Below, piece after piece: positions 25,245-36,815 of a stretch of 64,000 bases of DNA (positions are counted from its first letter, which is position 1; every line of letters starts with the position of its first letter). A program made the translations under genes and the position numbers. This stretch comes from Colias croceus (Eukaryota > Arthropoda > Insecta > Lepidoptera > Pieridae), in assembly GCF_905220415.1 (NCBI RefSeq), contig NC_059552.1, positions 3,239,001-3,303,000 of the forward strand, given 5' to 3'. The notes below the pieces were generated by a model. That model was given only the letters and a program-made list of their open reading frames with translations. It was not told the origin of the DNA and did not search any database.

Positions 25245-25649
25245 TGTAAATCTTGAACACAGCGTGAGTCATTATGAATTATTTTATTTGGTAAATACTG
25301 GAATTATGTCCATTATTTTATAATGCTTGAATGAATTAAAGCTAAAGGTAGTAGGTGTGTGTTTTATTGAGCTATAAAACTATTTTATTTCTTCATTATA
25401 AATGTAATTAAAGAGCTTTTTATTTCAAGTTTGTTTTAAATTATTTTCTTATACACATACAAGTGACTTTAATCGTATAAATATGTACCTATAGGATCTT
25501 CGGTCTCCACCCAAAGTTATTGACGAACGAAAATGTCTTATATCTACGAAAATGCATAAAAAAACTCATGTAAAACTGTTTATATTTTAAATTAAATAAT
25601 TAAAACATGAGTCTTTTCGAATCGCATTTCACAATGTATTAAAACTCCA
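25245..25649. other. AT-rich stretch, nothing recognised
   Basis: No supported feature. Confidence 0.4.
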
Positions 25650-25990
25650 TCATTCATGCGTCTAGATTCCAAATCCGATAGTTTAATATTTCACGCGATA
25701 CATTTTGCGCTGTCAGCGCCGGCCGCATGGCTGATGTCACATGTTTGCGATTTATTTCGCCCAGTGACCATTTTGTCGTCAACAGCACGTCAATCTAATG
25801 GATCCCTAATTGAAATTGTATTTGCGTTAATTGATTCTGAGATCTGCTTTACCGATTGTGTTTGCTGAATAAATTGTGAACATGACTAAAGTAAAAACTG
25901 AACTGGGGCGGAAAGTCAAACGGACATCGGAAGGTTAATTTGACTCGGTTGACTCTTTTGCCCCAGAAAATTTTAATTGTGAAGCTAGAC
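25650..25990. other. Balanced-composition block, candidate conserved non-coding DNA
   Basis: The composition is clearly less AT-rich than around it and includes GCTGTCAGCGCCGGCCGCATGGC (25709-25731). At 25904-25972 GGGGCGGAAAGTCAA and TTGACTCTTTTGCCCC form an imperfect inverted repeat. A 70-codon ORF (25656-25868) crosses it but shows no known motif. A regulatory or ancestral exon origin is possible; I cannot separate these from sequence alone. Confidence 0.3.
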
Positions 25991-27225
25991 ACCGTTCTCT
26001 ACCACGTTTACTGGACAATTAATGTAAATTAAATAATTGGTTAAATGATACTTATTAACAAGAAAGAAGAAAAAATACTAAAATTAACACAAGATACAAT
26101 GCCTTTTCAAAGAGCTTCGTACCACGCACGAGTAATTTTATTTAGATTACACAAGTACAGAAAGAAATGCTCTAAAAATAGAGGTTTGAAATAAGTTTGT
26201 TTTACAGAAGACTAGCAAGTGCTTGTTCGTTTCTTATTTACGATACACTCAGGCTCAGCCAAGGAGATCTTGAACCTTGAGAGACGGTTTATGCAATATT
26301 TGTTTTAAAGCCGTTCCACATTTTTAGGTCAAATTTCTCTTAAAGACGAAAAAATATTCTTCGCGCTTCAAGAGCAAAGTTTACTGTTTACGTTGCGTAT
26401 TTATTGAAGTTTACACAGCAGAATTGTACATTTGCGACGCGAAAATATAACTTATTTTTACGCGAATAAGAACGGGAATAGTAAAAAAGTATAACAATCG
26501 AGAAATATGAAAACTTGTATGCATATAGCGGTTGAAACCATTTTTGGTTTACCAATGTATAAAACTGTAACTTTTCCCCTGAAGCGTTTTCAATAGCTTA
26601 TTTTATGGGTCTCTTTATTTGCTCGGTACATTTAGATAACCCTACGCTTTTATGTATCCGCCGCGAGTGTTATGGATGATATCAATAAATATTTATATTT
26701 TGTGAGCTTGTAAAAACAGATTAAACTCTTTACGGATTATAAAGCTTCCATTTGATAATCTCTTATAACCATTTGTTACCATAAAGAGATTCGACAATAT
26801 GCCAACATTTACTGGTTTTAATTCCATACCACTTTTGCTTGCAGTTGAATAATTTTTCAAACAATATTTCTTTCAGATAAAACTTAACAAATCGTATCTT
26901 TTTATGACATTAATATACGTTTCGATTTATTTATTATATTTTTTGCTAGCTATGCAATAATTGAATTGCCTGAGACTTTTTATTACAGACAATACTTCAA
27001 ACGGCACCTGACTCACATAAATAAATCTGTTTTGAAATAGGTACAGCTTTTGCAGACTATTCTTTCTATAGGTTTCAGTTGGTTACTCTTTAATCGGGTT
27101 ATAACCCGAATATAGAGTATCTTAAATGATTTTCAGTACACATATTGCGCTAATGCGACTAGATCGAAGAGTAAATAGTATAGTAATAGTATGTTTGATT
27201 TTACGCGAGTGTTGTTCTTAATATT
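25991..27225. other. AT-rich stretch, nothing recognised
   Basis: No ORF of 60 codons. TTAAATGATTTTCAGTACACA at 27122-27142 resembles CTAAATGATTTGCAGCACACA at 27361-27381, which may flank an old insertion including the MITE below. Confidence 0.4.
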
Positions 27226-27350
27226 TAGAAATTAAAGACTTTTTAACGGATGTTAAACGCGATTTGTCCAGTCTCTGTGACCACGCTCGTTGTAAGGTGT
27301 TGGAACAGAATAAATCGCGATTAAAATCCGTTTTAAAGTTCTTATTTCTA
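27226..27350. mobile_element. Small MITE with imperfect ~40-bp inverted repeats
   Basis: The left arm (27226-27265) contains TTTTTAACGGATGTTAAACG. The right arm read in reverse (from 27350) contains TTTAAAACGGATTTTAATCG. Both start TAGAAAT and end in CGCGATTT. The 125-bp length and lack of coding fit a MITE; the superfamily is not clear. Confidence 0.6.
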
Positions 27351-27466
27351 GAGATTACCTACTAAATGATTTGCAGCACACAGTGTTTTTTTTTTTTTTT
27401 TTTTTTTTAGTGGTAATAGGGAAGCGCTTGACCACAATCTCGCCTGATGTTAAGCTGAGATGCGGT

Positions 27467-30397
27467 CTAAGATGGAACGCGCTTCCCTAGAAGGTACCTG
27501 TTCACTCTACGCTTGAAGACCCCCATATTGTACTCGTCGGGGAACACAGACTCAGGAAGCATGTTCCAGTCCCTCGCGGTTCGGATAAAGAATGTGGAAC
27601 CGAACCGCTTAGTCCGGGTACATGGAACGTCCACCATATGGCGATGCCTAGAATCTGTGCGCCTCGACGATCGATGGAAGAACGGGGATGGCGGAACGAG
27701 ATCGTGTAGTTCCGCAGCGCACTCTCCAAAGTGTATCCGATAGAAGACCGATAAGCTGGCCACTCTGCGGCGGTGACCGAGGCTCTGGAGCTTTTTGCCT
27801 ACTAGGTCATTGTCGTTTATGAGCCTCTTGGCACGCCTCTCTATCGCCTCAAGCGCCTCCAGCTGGTACTTGGCGGAACCGTCCCAGAGGTGAGAACAGT
27901 ATTCCATGCACGATCGGACTTGTGCTTGATAAAGGTTGAGCAACTGTCCCGGGCTGAAATACTGTCTCACCTTCGCCAGAATTCCAAGCTTTTTTGAGGC
28001 TACTTGGGCTTTAGATTCAATGAAGGAACCAAAGTTCAGAGTAGGCGTTAAGGTGATACCAAGAAGCTCGAGGTGGTTAGTTATCGGCACGGACACACCT
28101 TGGAAATTCGGAGTCAGGTGGAATGGACTCCGTTTAGCGGAGAACAGACACGCCTGGGTCTTAGACGCATTGAACTTGACCAGATTGGCATCGCCCCAGT
28201 CGGAGACCGCCTGTAAGGACAAGTTCATGCGATCGACCATCGCCTCCCGTAGAGACTGAATTTGTGCCGTACTGGCTCGCGCGCTGGATACATATCTCTC
28301 CACAACAGTGCTATCGTCTGCGTACCCATAGATACCGGGTTTCAGCAGATCGTTGATGTGTAGCAGGAAGAGTGTTGCGGAGAGAACTGATCCCTGAGGG
28401 ACTCCGGCATTTATAGCCATTTGGTCGGACGAGCAGCCGTCGACGACTACCCGAAGCGACCGGTCTCTCAGAAAATCTGAGATCCAGGCGCAGAGACCAG
28501 CAGGCAGACCGTAGGATGGAAGCTTGCCAATAAGACTATCATGCCAGACCCTATCGAAGGCCTTCGAGATATCAAGGGAGACAGCAAGTGCTTCACCATG
28601 ATTCTCGATGGCCTCGCTCCAGATGTAGGTGGCGTACGCTAGAAGATCCCCAGTGGACCGGTTTCGGCGGAACCCGTATTGTCGGTCACTGAGGAGGTCG
28701 TTCGCTTCTAGGTGTGCCAGGAGCCGGCTGTTCAGTACACGTTCCATAGTCTTACAGAGTATGGACGTGACTGATATTGGCCTGTAGTTGGAAGGATCGG
28801 CACGACTGCCTTTTTTGGGCACAGGCTGCACGTTGGCAAGTTTCCATGATTTCGGTACTATTCCAGTCGTCAGCGAAAGGCGAAAGAGGCGTGTCAGAAC
28901 AGGAGCAAGTTCAGGCGCACAGGTTTTAAGAACTATGGCTGGAATTCCATCAGGGCCACTGGCTTTATTCACGTCAAGATTCCGCAGCGTTTTAAGAACC
29001 TCCGTCTGACGGATGCGAATTTCCGGCATTTTCGCCTCGCATCCAGGTAGACTGGGAGGTTTTGCGCTTGCGGGATCCAGACGAGAATTTTCCGCAAATA
29101 GAGTAGCAAATAGGTTCGCTTTCTCTACGGCGGTGTGAGCCAGCGTCCCGTCAGGTTTCAGCAGTGGAGGAAGTGAGGGGCGGCAGAAATTCGATTCAAC
29201 CGACTTTGCCAGGGACCAAAACGCTTTACTACCGGAGGGGTAAGAAGCCAGTTTGTTCCCTATACGGCTAACGTGGTCAAATCGAGCTTTCCGTAGAGCC
29301 TTCTTGCAGGACTTGGCAGCCCGGTTAAAGGCTTTCTTCTTTTCAGATACATCCCTCGCTTTGCGGTGTCGAGCGTCAACCCAAGCCAGATACGCCTCTT
29401 GCTTTAGCGCTTCAGCGCGTCTGCAATCGGCTCTGAACCAGGGCTGAGCTTTGCCGGACATGGCTACGTCGGAGAATGGAATAAAGTACTCCATTCCCTG
29501 TCGCAACACATCAGTCACAGCATCCGCGCAGGTCGAAGGGTCTTCAGAAGAAAAGCAGACAGGCCGCCAAGGATATGATGCAAAAAAGGGACGCATCTCA
29601 TCCCAATCTGCTGACTTGTATTGCCACACGCGCCGAGAGCCCTTAGGACTGGGATCGGGCGGCGAGTAGACAGATACAGATTTCACCAGACAGTGATCGG
29701 AGCTGCCAAGCGGCGAGGAAATCGCTACCGAGTAACGGTCTGGATCTGTTGTCAGCAGAAGGTCCAAGCAATTGGCTGTATGGCTCTCAACATCAGGAAC
29801 CCGCGTCGCTCCTTGAACCAGCTGGGTGAGATTCAATGCTATAGCAAGTTTACGCATCTCTCTCCCAGCGAGGTCAGTGCACTGGTATGGGTATAGCCAC
29901 TCCTGGTGGTGGGCATTAAAATCCCCCAGTAACACAAGCTGAGCGGAAGGGTATTTGTGCTGAGCAGCGTCCGCCGCCTCACTTAGGTACTCTGTGAGCC
30001 TGATCGTCTCCTGGTCTCCACTGTGCGCTCGGTAGACACATGCATAGAGAAGTTTCTCTGGGCCTGTGTCCACCAGCATCCATAGTACGGAAAAATGGGG
30101 GTCTTCAAGATACCGGAGACGCCGACAACAGATGTCGTCTCGGACGTACGCGCACACACCTGACCGAGCTTTAAAATTGTGCTCCAGGGTGTAGCCGGGA
30201 TAGGATAGGTACGCCAAGTCAGACGGACATCTTATCTGCGTCTCCGTGAGGAACAAGATACAGGGTTTATGAGTCTCTAGGTGGAAGTGGACTGCAGCGA
30301 GATTTGAGTGGAGACCTCTGATATTGGTGAGGTCCACTTTCAGCGAGAGGGAGTGCTGCCGCTGTGCAACGTTACTTCTGTATCTTGCCTTTTTCAT
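27467..30397 (-). CDS. Endonuclease/reverse transcriptase polyprotein of LINE1
   Basis: An intact 976-residue ORF starting at ATG (MKKARYRSN). Residues ~20-240 form an APE-type endonuclease: N25 in NIRGLH, E52 in TETQ, GDFNAHH at 158-164 and the catalytic SSDHCLV at 232-238. Residues ~480-780 are the reverse transcriptase: SNYRPISVTS, SLDISKAFDRVWH (607-619, with D609), NAGVPQGSVLS (663-673) and YADDS (692-696) with both metal-binding aspartates. The C-terminus has the YCSHLWDG motif seen in CR1/Jockey proteins. It should nick target DNA and copy its own RNA by target-primed reverse transcription. No frameshift or nonsense change is seen, so it may be young. Assignment to a named clade needs a phylogeny. 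Confidence 0.95.
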   Translation of the reverse strand: MKKARYRSNVAQRQHSLSLKVDLTNIRGLHSNLAAVHFHLETHKPCILFLTETQIRCPSDLAYLSYPGYTLEHNFKARSGVCAYVRDDICCRRLRYLEDPHFSVLWMLVDTGPEKLLYACVYRAHSGDQETIRLTEYLSEAADAAQHKYPSAQLVLLGDFNAHHQEWLYPYQCTDLAGREMRKLAIALNLTQLVQGATRVPDVESHTANCLDLLLTTDPDRYSVAISSPLGSSDHCLVKSVSVYSPPDPSPKGSRRVWQYKSADWDEMRPFFASYPWRPVCFSSEDPSTCADAVTDVLRQGMEYFIPFSDVAMSGKAQPWFRADCRRAEALKQEAYLAWVDARHRKARDVSEKKKAFNRAAKSCKKALRKARFDHVSRIGNKLASYPSGSKAFWSLAKSVESNFCRPSLPPLLKPDGTLAHTAVEKANLFATLFAENSRLDPASAKPPSLPGCEAKMPEIRIRQTEVLKTLRNLDVNKASGPDGIPAIVLKTCAPELAPVLTRLFRLSLTTGIVPKSWKLANVQPVPKKGSRADPSNYRPISVTSILCKTMERVLNSRLLAHLEANDLLSDRQYGFRRNRSTGDLLAYATYIWSEAIENHGEALAVSLDISKAFDRVWHDSLIGKLPSYGLPAGLCAWISDFLRDRSLRVVVDGCSSDQMAINAGVPQGSVLSATLFLLHINDLLKPGIYGYADDSTVVERYVSSARASTAQIQSLREAMVDRMNLSLQAVSDWGDANLVKFNASKTQACLFSAKRSPFHLTPNFQGVSVPITNHLELLGITLTPTLNFGSFIESKAQVASKKLGILAKVRQYFSPGQLLNLYQAQVRSCMEYCSHLWDGSAKYQLEALEAIERRAKRLINDNDLVGKKLQSLGHRRRVASLSVFYRIHFGECAAELHDLVPPSPFFHRSSRRTDSRHRHMVDVPCTRTKRFGSTFFIRTARDWNMLPESVFPDEYNMGVFKRRVNRYLLGKRVPS

Positions 30398-30975
30398 GTG
30401 TTTTTAGAGGAGAGTGAAGAAGGTGAGAAGACGGTAGTGAATCGAGGCGCTTTACAATTGGACCTGAGACACACACTTAGAAGCCGCAATGACGGGGACT
30501 AGTCTGGAGACTGCGGGGACGCCCGAGCCCCCCCAAGTTGTCCATAGGGCCCTCTCATCCGGTCGCCAACCGGCACTATGGCGCAACTTGGGATTTTTCG
30601 CTGGTTGGCGGGGCAGCCTTTCACATGTGGCTAGCACGCTACTTGGGCCCCCTACTGACCAGCGGTCGGCCAGCGGTGCACCGTGCCTCGGATCCCGCTA
30701 CCCTCCATGACTAGCCACCGGAAGCAGCAACGACAGTGTGCGTCAAATCGTCTTGATTGTAAGAGCGCAACTGATTCGACCCGTCTTCACTAAGGCTACA
30801 TCAGCTTCTTCGTGCCGGAACACGGACGCTTGGCGACACGTCTTAACTGATGGGTGGTCATTTTAGCCGCGACAAATGTCTCCCACCATGTCACCTGTTT
30901 AGCACCACCCAGGGGCCACGTGTAGGGATTCAGAGTTCTGGGTATACTCCTACGGACGGAGGTGACTCGGCCCCC
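30398..30975 (-). other. GC-rich 5' leader of LINE1
   Basis: About 570 bases upstream of the ORF with high GC and CpG, sharply different from flanking DNA. Short ORFs on both strands (30452-30637 minus, 30489-30710 plus) carry no motifs. It probably holds the internal promoter, as in other non-LTR elements; that role is inferred. Confidence 0.6.
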
Positions 30976-32599
30976 AAAATGTTGTTCGATTAAATGGTGT
31001 TCGATTAAACCTCATTACATGTCTCCACGACGTGTCGGACATAAAAATTGACGTCATCAATTCCCAGCCACAATCTTGCTATAATCAGGGGCATGATAAG
31101 CAGTAAATGAGCCCGCTCCAGGGAACATCGTAATCATTTTTTACAACCTAATACGTTGGTCGTAAATTCTAAGACGCACAACCATTCTTGTTATTTGTTT
31201 TGACTTCATCGTTATTTTATATTACTCGGTATTATGTACTTTAGATATCGCAAAATCTTATTATATCTCCTGCCACAATATACAGGTTGTTTCTGCTTCC
31301 ATTTTGAAATTGTATTTGTAGTCTAAACATAATAAAAATAAAGATGGAATATTAATCTGTATTACTGTAATAATCTGTAATAATCTGTAATAATCTGATT
31401 ACAAATAGCCTTATGGCTATCGTTATGGATTGAAAGAAGAGAAGTTTTAGAAGAAATATAGAGAAATTACAATGTTCTATGATTCGTCTGGGGAGTACAA
31501 GTGTTACCCATTATTTCAGTATAGACCAGTGTGTCTGTGGTCTAGTTTAATGTGAAAATATGACATCGAACCTAATACATAATGTTGGTCTTATTATGTT
31601 GTCACTCAATATTAACTGACTATTTAATTTTGTGTCCTTTCAAATATTCAATACCCTGCCGATTTAATGTCAGAGTTGTTAATATGCAATGAGAGAAAAA
31701 ATACTTCAATACTAGGTATACAATACACAGGTAGGTATGTAACATATCCAACTTTGAAGTTTCTAATTTACGTATAAAACAGATCAAACAATACAGACAG
31801 ATTACACGTTCATTTGCTTTGTCTGAACCTAGATAGCAAAATATAATTGCGTATCACTATACAACAAGAAACATTAAATCTTGTCTGAAGTTATCATTGT
31901 ACAATCATAGAAAATTAGTTGTTCTGGCGTTAACCGTCTCTTGTCATATACAAGATGGGGCTTAGAATCTGTCGTGTGTTGGCAAGATTTCAACTGTTGC
32001 TGCTAATTTTGTATTTATGTCTCAGTTATGTTTAATTTAAACTTTAGTTTATTTATTTGGTAAAAATAACAATCATGGTAGCGGCGGACCGGCGGTTGAA
32101 AAAAATATTATCTCCGAATCCGATTTTTTTAAAGAGATATATATTATAAATTATTTTATGATAATATATATAATTTTACGCCAAAAGTTGCAAATATTTA
32201 GGTACAAAATTAATTAAAATCTAATTTTTATAGATGAAGGCTAGGTATATTGTGGCATATTCACCATCGCAAATTAAATTAGCTCTACTACAAGGTAGCC
32301 AATAACTTCGTTCATAATGAAATCCAATTATAATACCTCACCATTAGTTCGCTATAAACTAAGATATTTCCTTATCTGCCTTTGAGGTAAATGCATGTCT
32401 CAAGATGATATGAGAAATGGCCAATAACATAAGTGTACTTTGACGTTGGCATTTGGTGTGCGATATTACACTGTTAATGTTGAACGTCGTCATATAATAC
32501 GATAATTGAATGTTGGAGAGGCTTTATAATTTGGCTGTGTAATATGTATTATAATAATTTAATAGTGAATGAAAATACTAGTAATGTGAGAATATACAT
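30976..32599. other. AT-rich stretch, minor tandem repeats
   Basis: TAATCTGTAA is repeated several times at 31365-31398. No ORF of 60 codons. Otherwise nothing recognised. Confidence 0.45.
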
Positions 32600-32690
32600 T
32601 ATTATAATATAGTATATATATTATATATTAGTATATATATTATATATTAGTATATATATATTACTTATAATATAGTATACTCTAAGCAGG
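32600..32690. repeat. AT tandem repeat
   Basis: Units of TAGTATATATATTATATAT repeat about three times and end in ATTACTTATAATATAGTATAC. A simple low-complexity array. Confidence 0.8.
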
Positions 32691-34625
32691 TAATTGATTA
32701 CAATAATGGATATTTAATTGATTTTTATAATAACATGGATATTTTGAGTGAAAGGCTCAAAGGAGCTTTTTAATAATTTGGCTCTGTAACATGTAAAATT
32801 TTAATTCTATATAATACAACGACAAAAATAATTAGTTGTGCTAGAGCCGATAATTCGTTTCAAAAATTAATTAGTATATTTTTAAAGCTCTTACAAAATC
32901 TGTCGCAGAAATATAAATGTTACTAACAATATTTCTAAGAAGAATAACATTGAAACTGATTATCAAATAACGAGATGTGAATATTAAAGTTATAATAAAA
33001 ACTAGAATGTTAAGCGCTTGTTTGTGTTATGTAAACAGTTTTCAAACACATCTTGGAAGTTTGAAAGTTGTACGCTTTCCTTGGCTTATTTTAATTTTCC
33101 GTAAGAATGTGGTATGTGAAGCGTGCATAATGATGTACGGAAACTGTATAATATCACTGAAAACTAACGAACACTGGAAGTAAGTTTTAGTTGTATACAA
33201 TTTTGTAAATTTTATATGTCAGATTTTATATCTACTTATTTTTATTATATTTGGAAGAGAAAAGAAAAGAATGATATAAATACACTACGAGAATATGGTA
33301 TTTTTTCTACACACACTTTTCTATTTTCACGATGAAAATGATAACAGTTTTTCGAAGACTTTTCCAAAAATAAACTATGATTGTGCTGTCATTTTTAAAT
33401 TTCCGCCGTTCCAGAATATTCGAGAATAGCGTTCAACAATTCTAAATTCTAATCTATTACCACAATATGACCTCTTTTCACGGTTGGATGAAATGTGTCA
33501 ACGTTTAGCGAATCATATTTCTCATAGTGTATTGTTGGGCATATCTGGGAGTAAAATGTTCATTGTTATATAATCGTCTTGCGTCCTTTCACAATACCCT
33601 TTCGTAGATGAGGGCTTGATATGGATACATTTATACACGACTATTTTGAGTGTTCCTATATAATTGGATGAAATTTGAATTTTAGTGGTGCCTATTTACG
33701 TATGCTTAGGACGAGAATTTACCAGTCATTTATGTTTACATTGTTAAAGCCACCCTTTTCTTAAAATTTTGGGTGAGAATACGTATTTAAAGCACAATTC
33801 CATTCATTAACTGATATTATTATAATCTAAGTTTTGTTGATAATGAGACTTAAGCACATTCGTCACAACAGCAACGTTTGAGAGAGAGAGAGTTATGAAA
33901 AAAAAATCTTATTTTATTTTCCCATGAGCATCGTTATTAGTATCTAAGATTACCTATTATTTAATAAGGCTATTTATTATTCTACATTATAAACATAATA
34001 TATATTCAATTTTAATGTAAGTTATTTAAAAATACAGAACGTTATTATATTTAAATAAGCTACTATACACCATGAACATCCAACTTCACTATTCACGTAA
34101 TATTCTTTTCTGAAGCGAAGCTAGTACGTCATGAATTTACCATTTACCTATGAAGTAATTATACTTACAGTACAAAGCTTGAAACTGTGAGTACGAACTT
34201 TTGCTATAGTTCAAGCAATGCCCATACAACTTTATTAACTCCAACGGTAGTAAATGTAACCGCAGATTTTAATTTCACCGCTTGTTCCGTGAATTTAATG
34301 TAGGTATCCTGTTTGCAGTCTTTTAATACGGCTTGTGTACATAATATAATTATATAGATTTAATTTCGTGAGATAAATTTATACAAAGGGAAAACAAATA
34401 CGAACGTCTGTCAGATAAAGCAAATTGTTTGAAACTTGGGGATTCGTCATTTTAAGATAATTTGCTACAGTATGTACATTTGTGATGCTGATGTAATATG
34501 TATTGTGAAAATGGTTAAGTTTTATTTTTAACTGATTTGTTATTTGGAATTGAATATTGGTTAATTTAGCTATTATTACCTAGACGAATTGCTAGAGAAG
34601 AAAATACACATCCTGTTAGTCCTAA
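32691..34625. other. AT-rich stretch, nothing recognised
   Basis: A 68-codon ORF (32977-33183 plus) lacks motifs. A GA run lies at 33881-33891. Confidence 0.45.
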
Positions 34626-34843
34626 TCCATACTTATATTATAAATGCGAAAGTAAGTCTGTCTGTCTGTCTGTTACTCAATCACGCCTAAACTACTGAAC
34701 CAATTTGCATGAAATTTGGTAAAGAGATAATTTGATACCCGAGAAAGGACATAGGATAGGTTTTATCCCGGAAATCCCACGGGAACGGGAACTATGCGGG
34801 TTTTTCTTTGACTGCGCGGGCGATGCCGCGGGTGGAAAGCTAG
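34626..34843 (+). mobile_element. Helitron-like element with (GTCT)n
   Basis: It starts TCCATACTTATATTATAAAT with GCGAAAG and CTGTCTGTCTGTCTGTT, and ends CGCGGGCGATGCCGCGGGTG, GAAAGCTAG. The CGCGG/CCGCG stem sits about 12 bases before CTAG. A lies before and T after. Confidence 0.82.
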
Positions 34844-35020
34844 TTTTGTTATAAACGCGAAAGTTAGTTTTAAGAATGTATGGATGTTTGTTTTTGCGAA
34901 AACCATTTAACCAATGATGATATTTGGCAGTGATATAGCTCAATGAATAGATAAAAGGTGTAACCTGTGTATCAGAATAACTCAAAGGAAACAATCTACA
35001 ATTGAATACATAATATATAC
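34844..35020 (+). mobile_element. Partial Helitron-like copy
   Basis: Directly after the previous element, TTATAAACGCGAAAGTTAGT and ATGTATGGATGTTTGTTTTTG followed by AACCATTTAACCAATGATGA resemble the 9292 subfamily. The 3' end is not identified, so the right boundary is approximate. Confidence 0.45.
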
Positions 35021-35353
35021 AATTGTATAGACTTCCCTTTGTGAGGAATAAGTGCACATGTTCCCCTTTCAATAATTCTATCTAGATTTCCACTCGCATT
35101 AGGCTAACGCTTCCGTAACTAATTGTAACCGAATCTCGTTGGAGATTTGCGTCGCTTCCCTTCAGGTGACGTGTGTTCGTTTGTGTTCCTGCTTTCATAA
35201 TAATGTAACTCTAATGACGTGTTAAGGCTTCATAAAACATTTGTACGATTTTTCACACGGAGAATAAATATTCTTAAGATCGTGTTACTGCAGTATGAAA
35301 ACGTATATGTAGGAGTATTACTGGCTGATGAGAATTATGGCCATCTGCCCATA
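35021..35353. other. Spacer, nothing recognised
   Basis: A balanced patch at 35095-35205 (GGCTAACGCTTCCGTAAC ... CAGGTGACGTGTGTTCG) has no ORF or repeat partner in the window. Confidence 0.35.
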
Positions 35354-35757
35354 TATACAGGGTTACTTTTAAAACACCAGCAACCTCGCAGGACAAGATA
35401 GCTAACATCATAAGTAACAACATTTGTTCTACGACTTTTGGCATAACGCAATAAATTTTTTATTAAATGATTTTTTAAACTTTTATTGTACTCTCCTAAC
35501 ATTTGTAAGTCTATGTTCTATTCATTATCGGATGGACGACGCAACGCCCCCTTCCCCCTCTCGTTCGCTTCTTGTTGACGTAATTGCTGGGAGGCGTAAA
35601 GTTTATAATATTCAAACGGAAAATTAAATGACTATTTATTTTTGTATGAAAATAAAAACTAACAAATTATCAAAAGTCGTTGAACAAATGTTGTTACTTA
35701 TGATGTTAGCTATCTTGTCCTGCGAGGTTGCCGGTGTTTTACAAGTAACCCTGTATA
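35354..35757. mobile_element. 396-bp MITE with ~85-bp inverted repeats and TATA duplication
   Basis: 35358 begins CAGGGTTACTTTTAAAACAC. The right end, read in reverse from 35753, begins CAGGGTTACTTGTAAAACAC. The arms (about 35358-35443 and 35667-35753) stay nearly identical inward through GCAACCTCGCAGGACAAGAT to GACTTTTG. TATA flanks both ends (35354-35357, 35754-35757). No transposase is present. The long arms make ORFs on both strands (35628-35915 plus, 35636-35893 minus) that are artefacts. The superfamily is not assigned. Confidence 0.88.
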
Positions 35758-36586
35758 ATGACAGCAGAATCCCAATATATGAAAATCCTTGTAGGCGCCT
35801 TTCTATGACTATGATGACGCTATTATTATTTTCTGAAAGAGGTTTTTTTAATTGCATTAAACTATATCCTGAAATAATCCTCATGTTTGGCATCTATGGA
35901 GACATTGATACTTAGAAGAATTAATATAAGTTACATGTATGATATATCCATAAAACGCCTTCATTGAGATGTCTAGACCATTCAACCAATGTTAATTCAA
36001 CACAACATTTGTGTTATTACGTTTACCAAGGTTATCCAAGCAACCTATTCCAAAACATAATAGATATTCTACAGCAATGTATTTATTAGAATTTAACGCT
36101 TACAATTAATATCGTACGTAATAATTAGTGATCAAAGCGTAGTATTTGTCCAATTAATAACGTTTGCTATTTCTCCGGTAATTGCTTTTAAAGTTCGTTA
36201 ACTTCTTAAAATAGAACTTGCTAGTTGATTGATTAATGTTCACGGGAATAGTTTTATGGGAGTCGAGAGTTGTTTTTCAGTATAAAATATTTATTTCTGT
36301 GACTTCAATATAAAAAATTTCATTATAATATTGGCTAAAGTGTCTAATGATAGATGTTAGGTTTAGGTTTTTTAGCTAAAAAACTCAGACTTCATTTACC
36401 TGATTTTTTTGCTATACATATTTGATATCCGAACGACTATTCAGTACCTACATCGCAGCGCAACTAAACCGTATTACCGTAGTATATTATTATTAGTCTG
36501 TGGTATTACGCATTTGAAGGAATTTTGAAAAATTGTGAAAATTGATAATGTTGTAATCTGCTAACTAGATAATCTCTATATTAAAA
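35758..36586. other. AT-rich stretch, nothing recognised
   Basis: No supported feature. Confidence 0.45.
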
Positions 36587-36815
36587 CTAGCTTTCGCCCG
36601 CAGCTTCGCCTACGTGGAAAAGATAAATTTTCATGGTACAAACTTTCGTCCACTATTTATTTCCTTGGAGGTAAAATTGATCAAAATGCTTTCTTAGCGA
36701 ATGCCTATGTCGTAACATCTACCTGCTTGCCAAATTTCAGCCCGATCCGTCCAGTGGTTTTGGGATGTGCGTTGATAGATCACAATGCCAGTCACCTTTG
36801 AGTTATATATTTAGA
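36587..36815 (-). mobile_element. Helitron-like element, third family
   Basis: On the minus strand it runs from TCTAAATATATAACTCAAAG to GGCGAAGCTGCGGGCGAAAG, CTAG. A lies outside CTAG and T outside TC. Its internal sequence (GATCGGGCTGAAATTTGGCAAGC) differs from the other families here. No GTCY repeat. Confidence 0.68.

Larger units (their letters stand above)
27387..30975 (-). mobile_element. LINE1: non-LTR retrotransposon, CR1/Jockey group, near full length
   Basis: The element is about 3.6 kb. A T-run at 27387-27408 is its poly(A) tail on the minus strand. The 3' UTR is short (about 60 bases, ...CTCAGCTTAACATCAGGCGA...). One long ORF carries EN and RT. A GC-rich leader of about 570 bases precedes the ORF and stops near 30975, where the sequence drops back to AT-rich. 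No separate ORF1 (gag-like) was found in the leader. I found no clear target duplication, so the 5' boundary is approximate. A truncated sister copy is at 22426-22554. Confidence 0.93.

Noticed and set aside
27502..30637. Numerous ORFs of 60-107 codons on both strands
   Set aside because: Alternative frames of the LINE1 coding region and leader.
35628..35915. 95-codon plus and 85-codon minus ORFs
   Set aside because: They overlap each other and the right arm of the 396-bp MITE; the same sequence exists inverted in the other arm.
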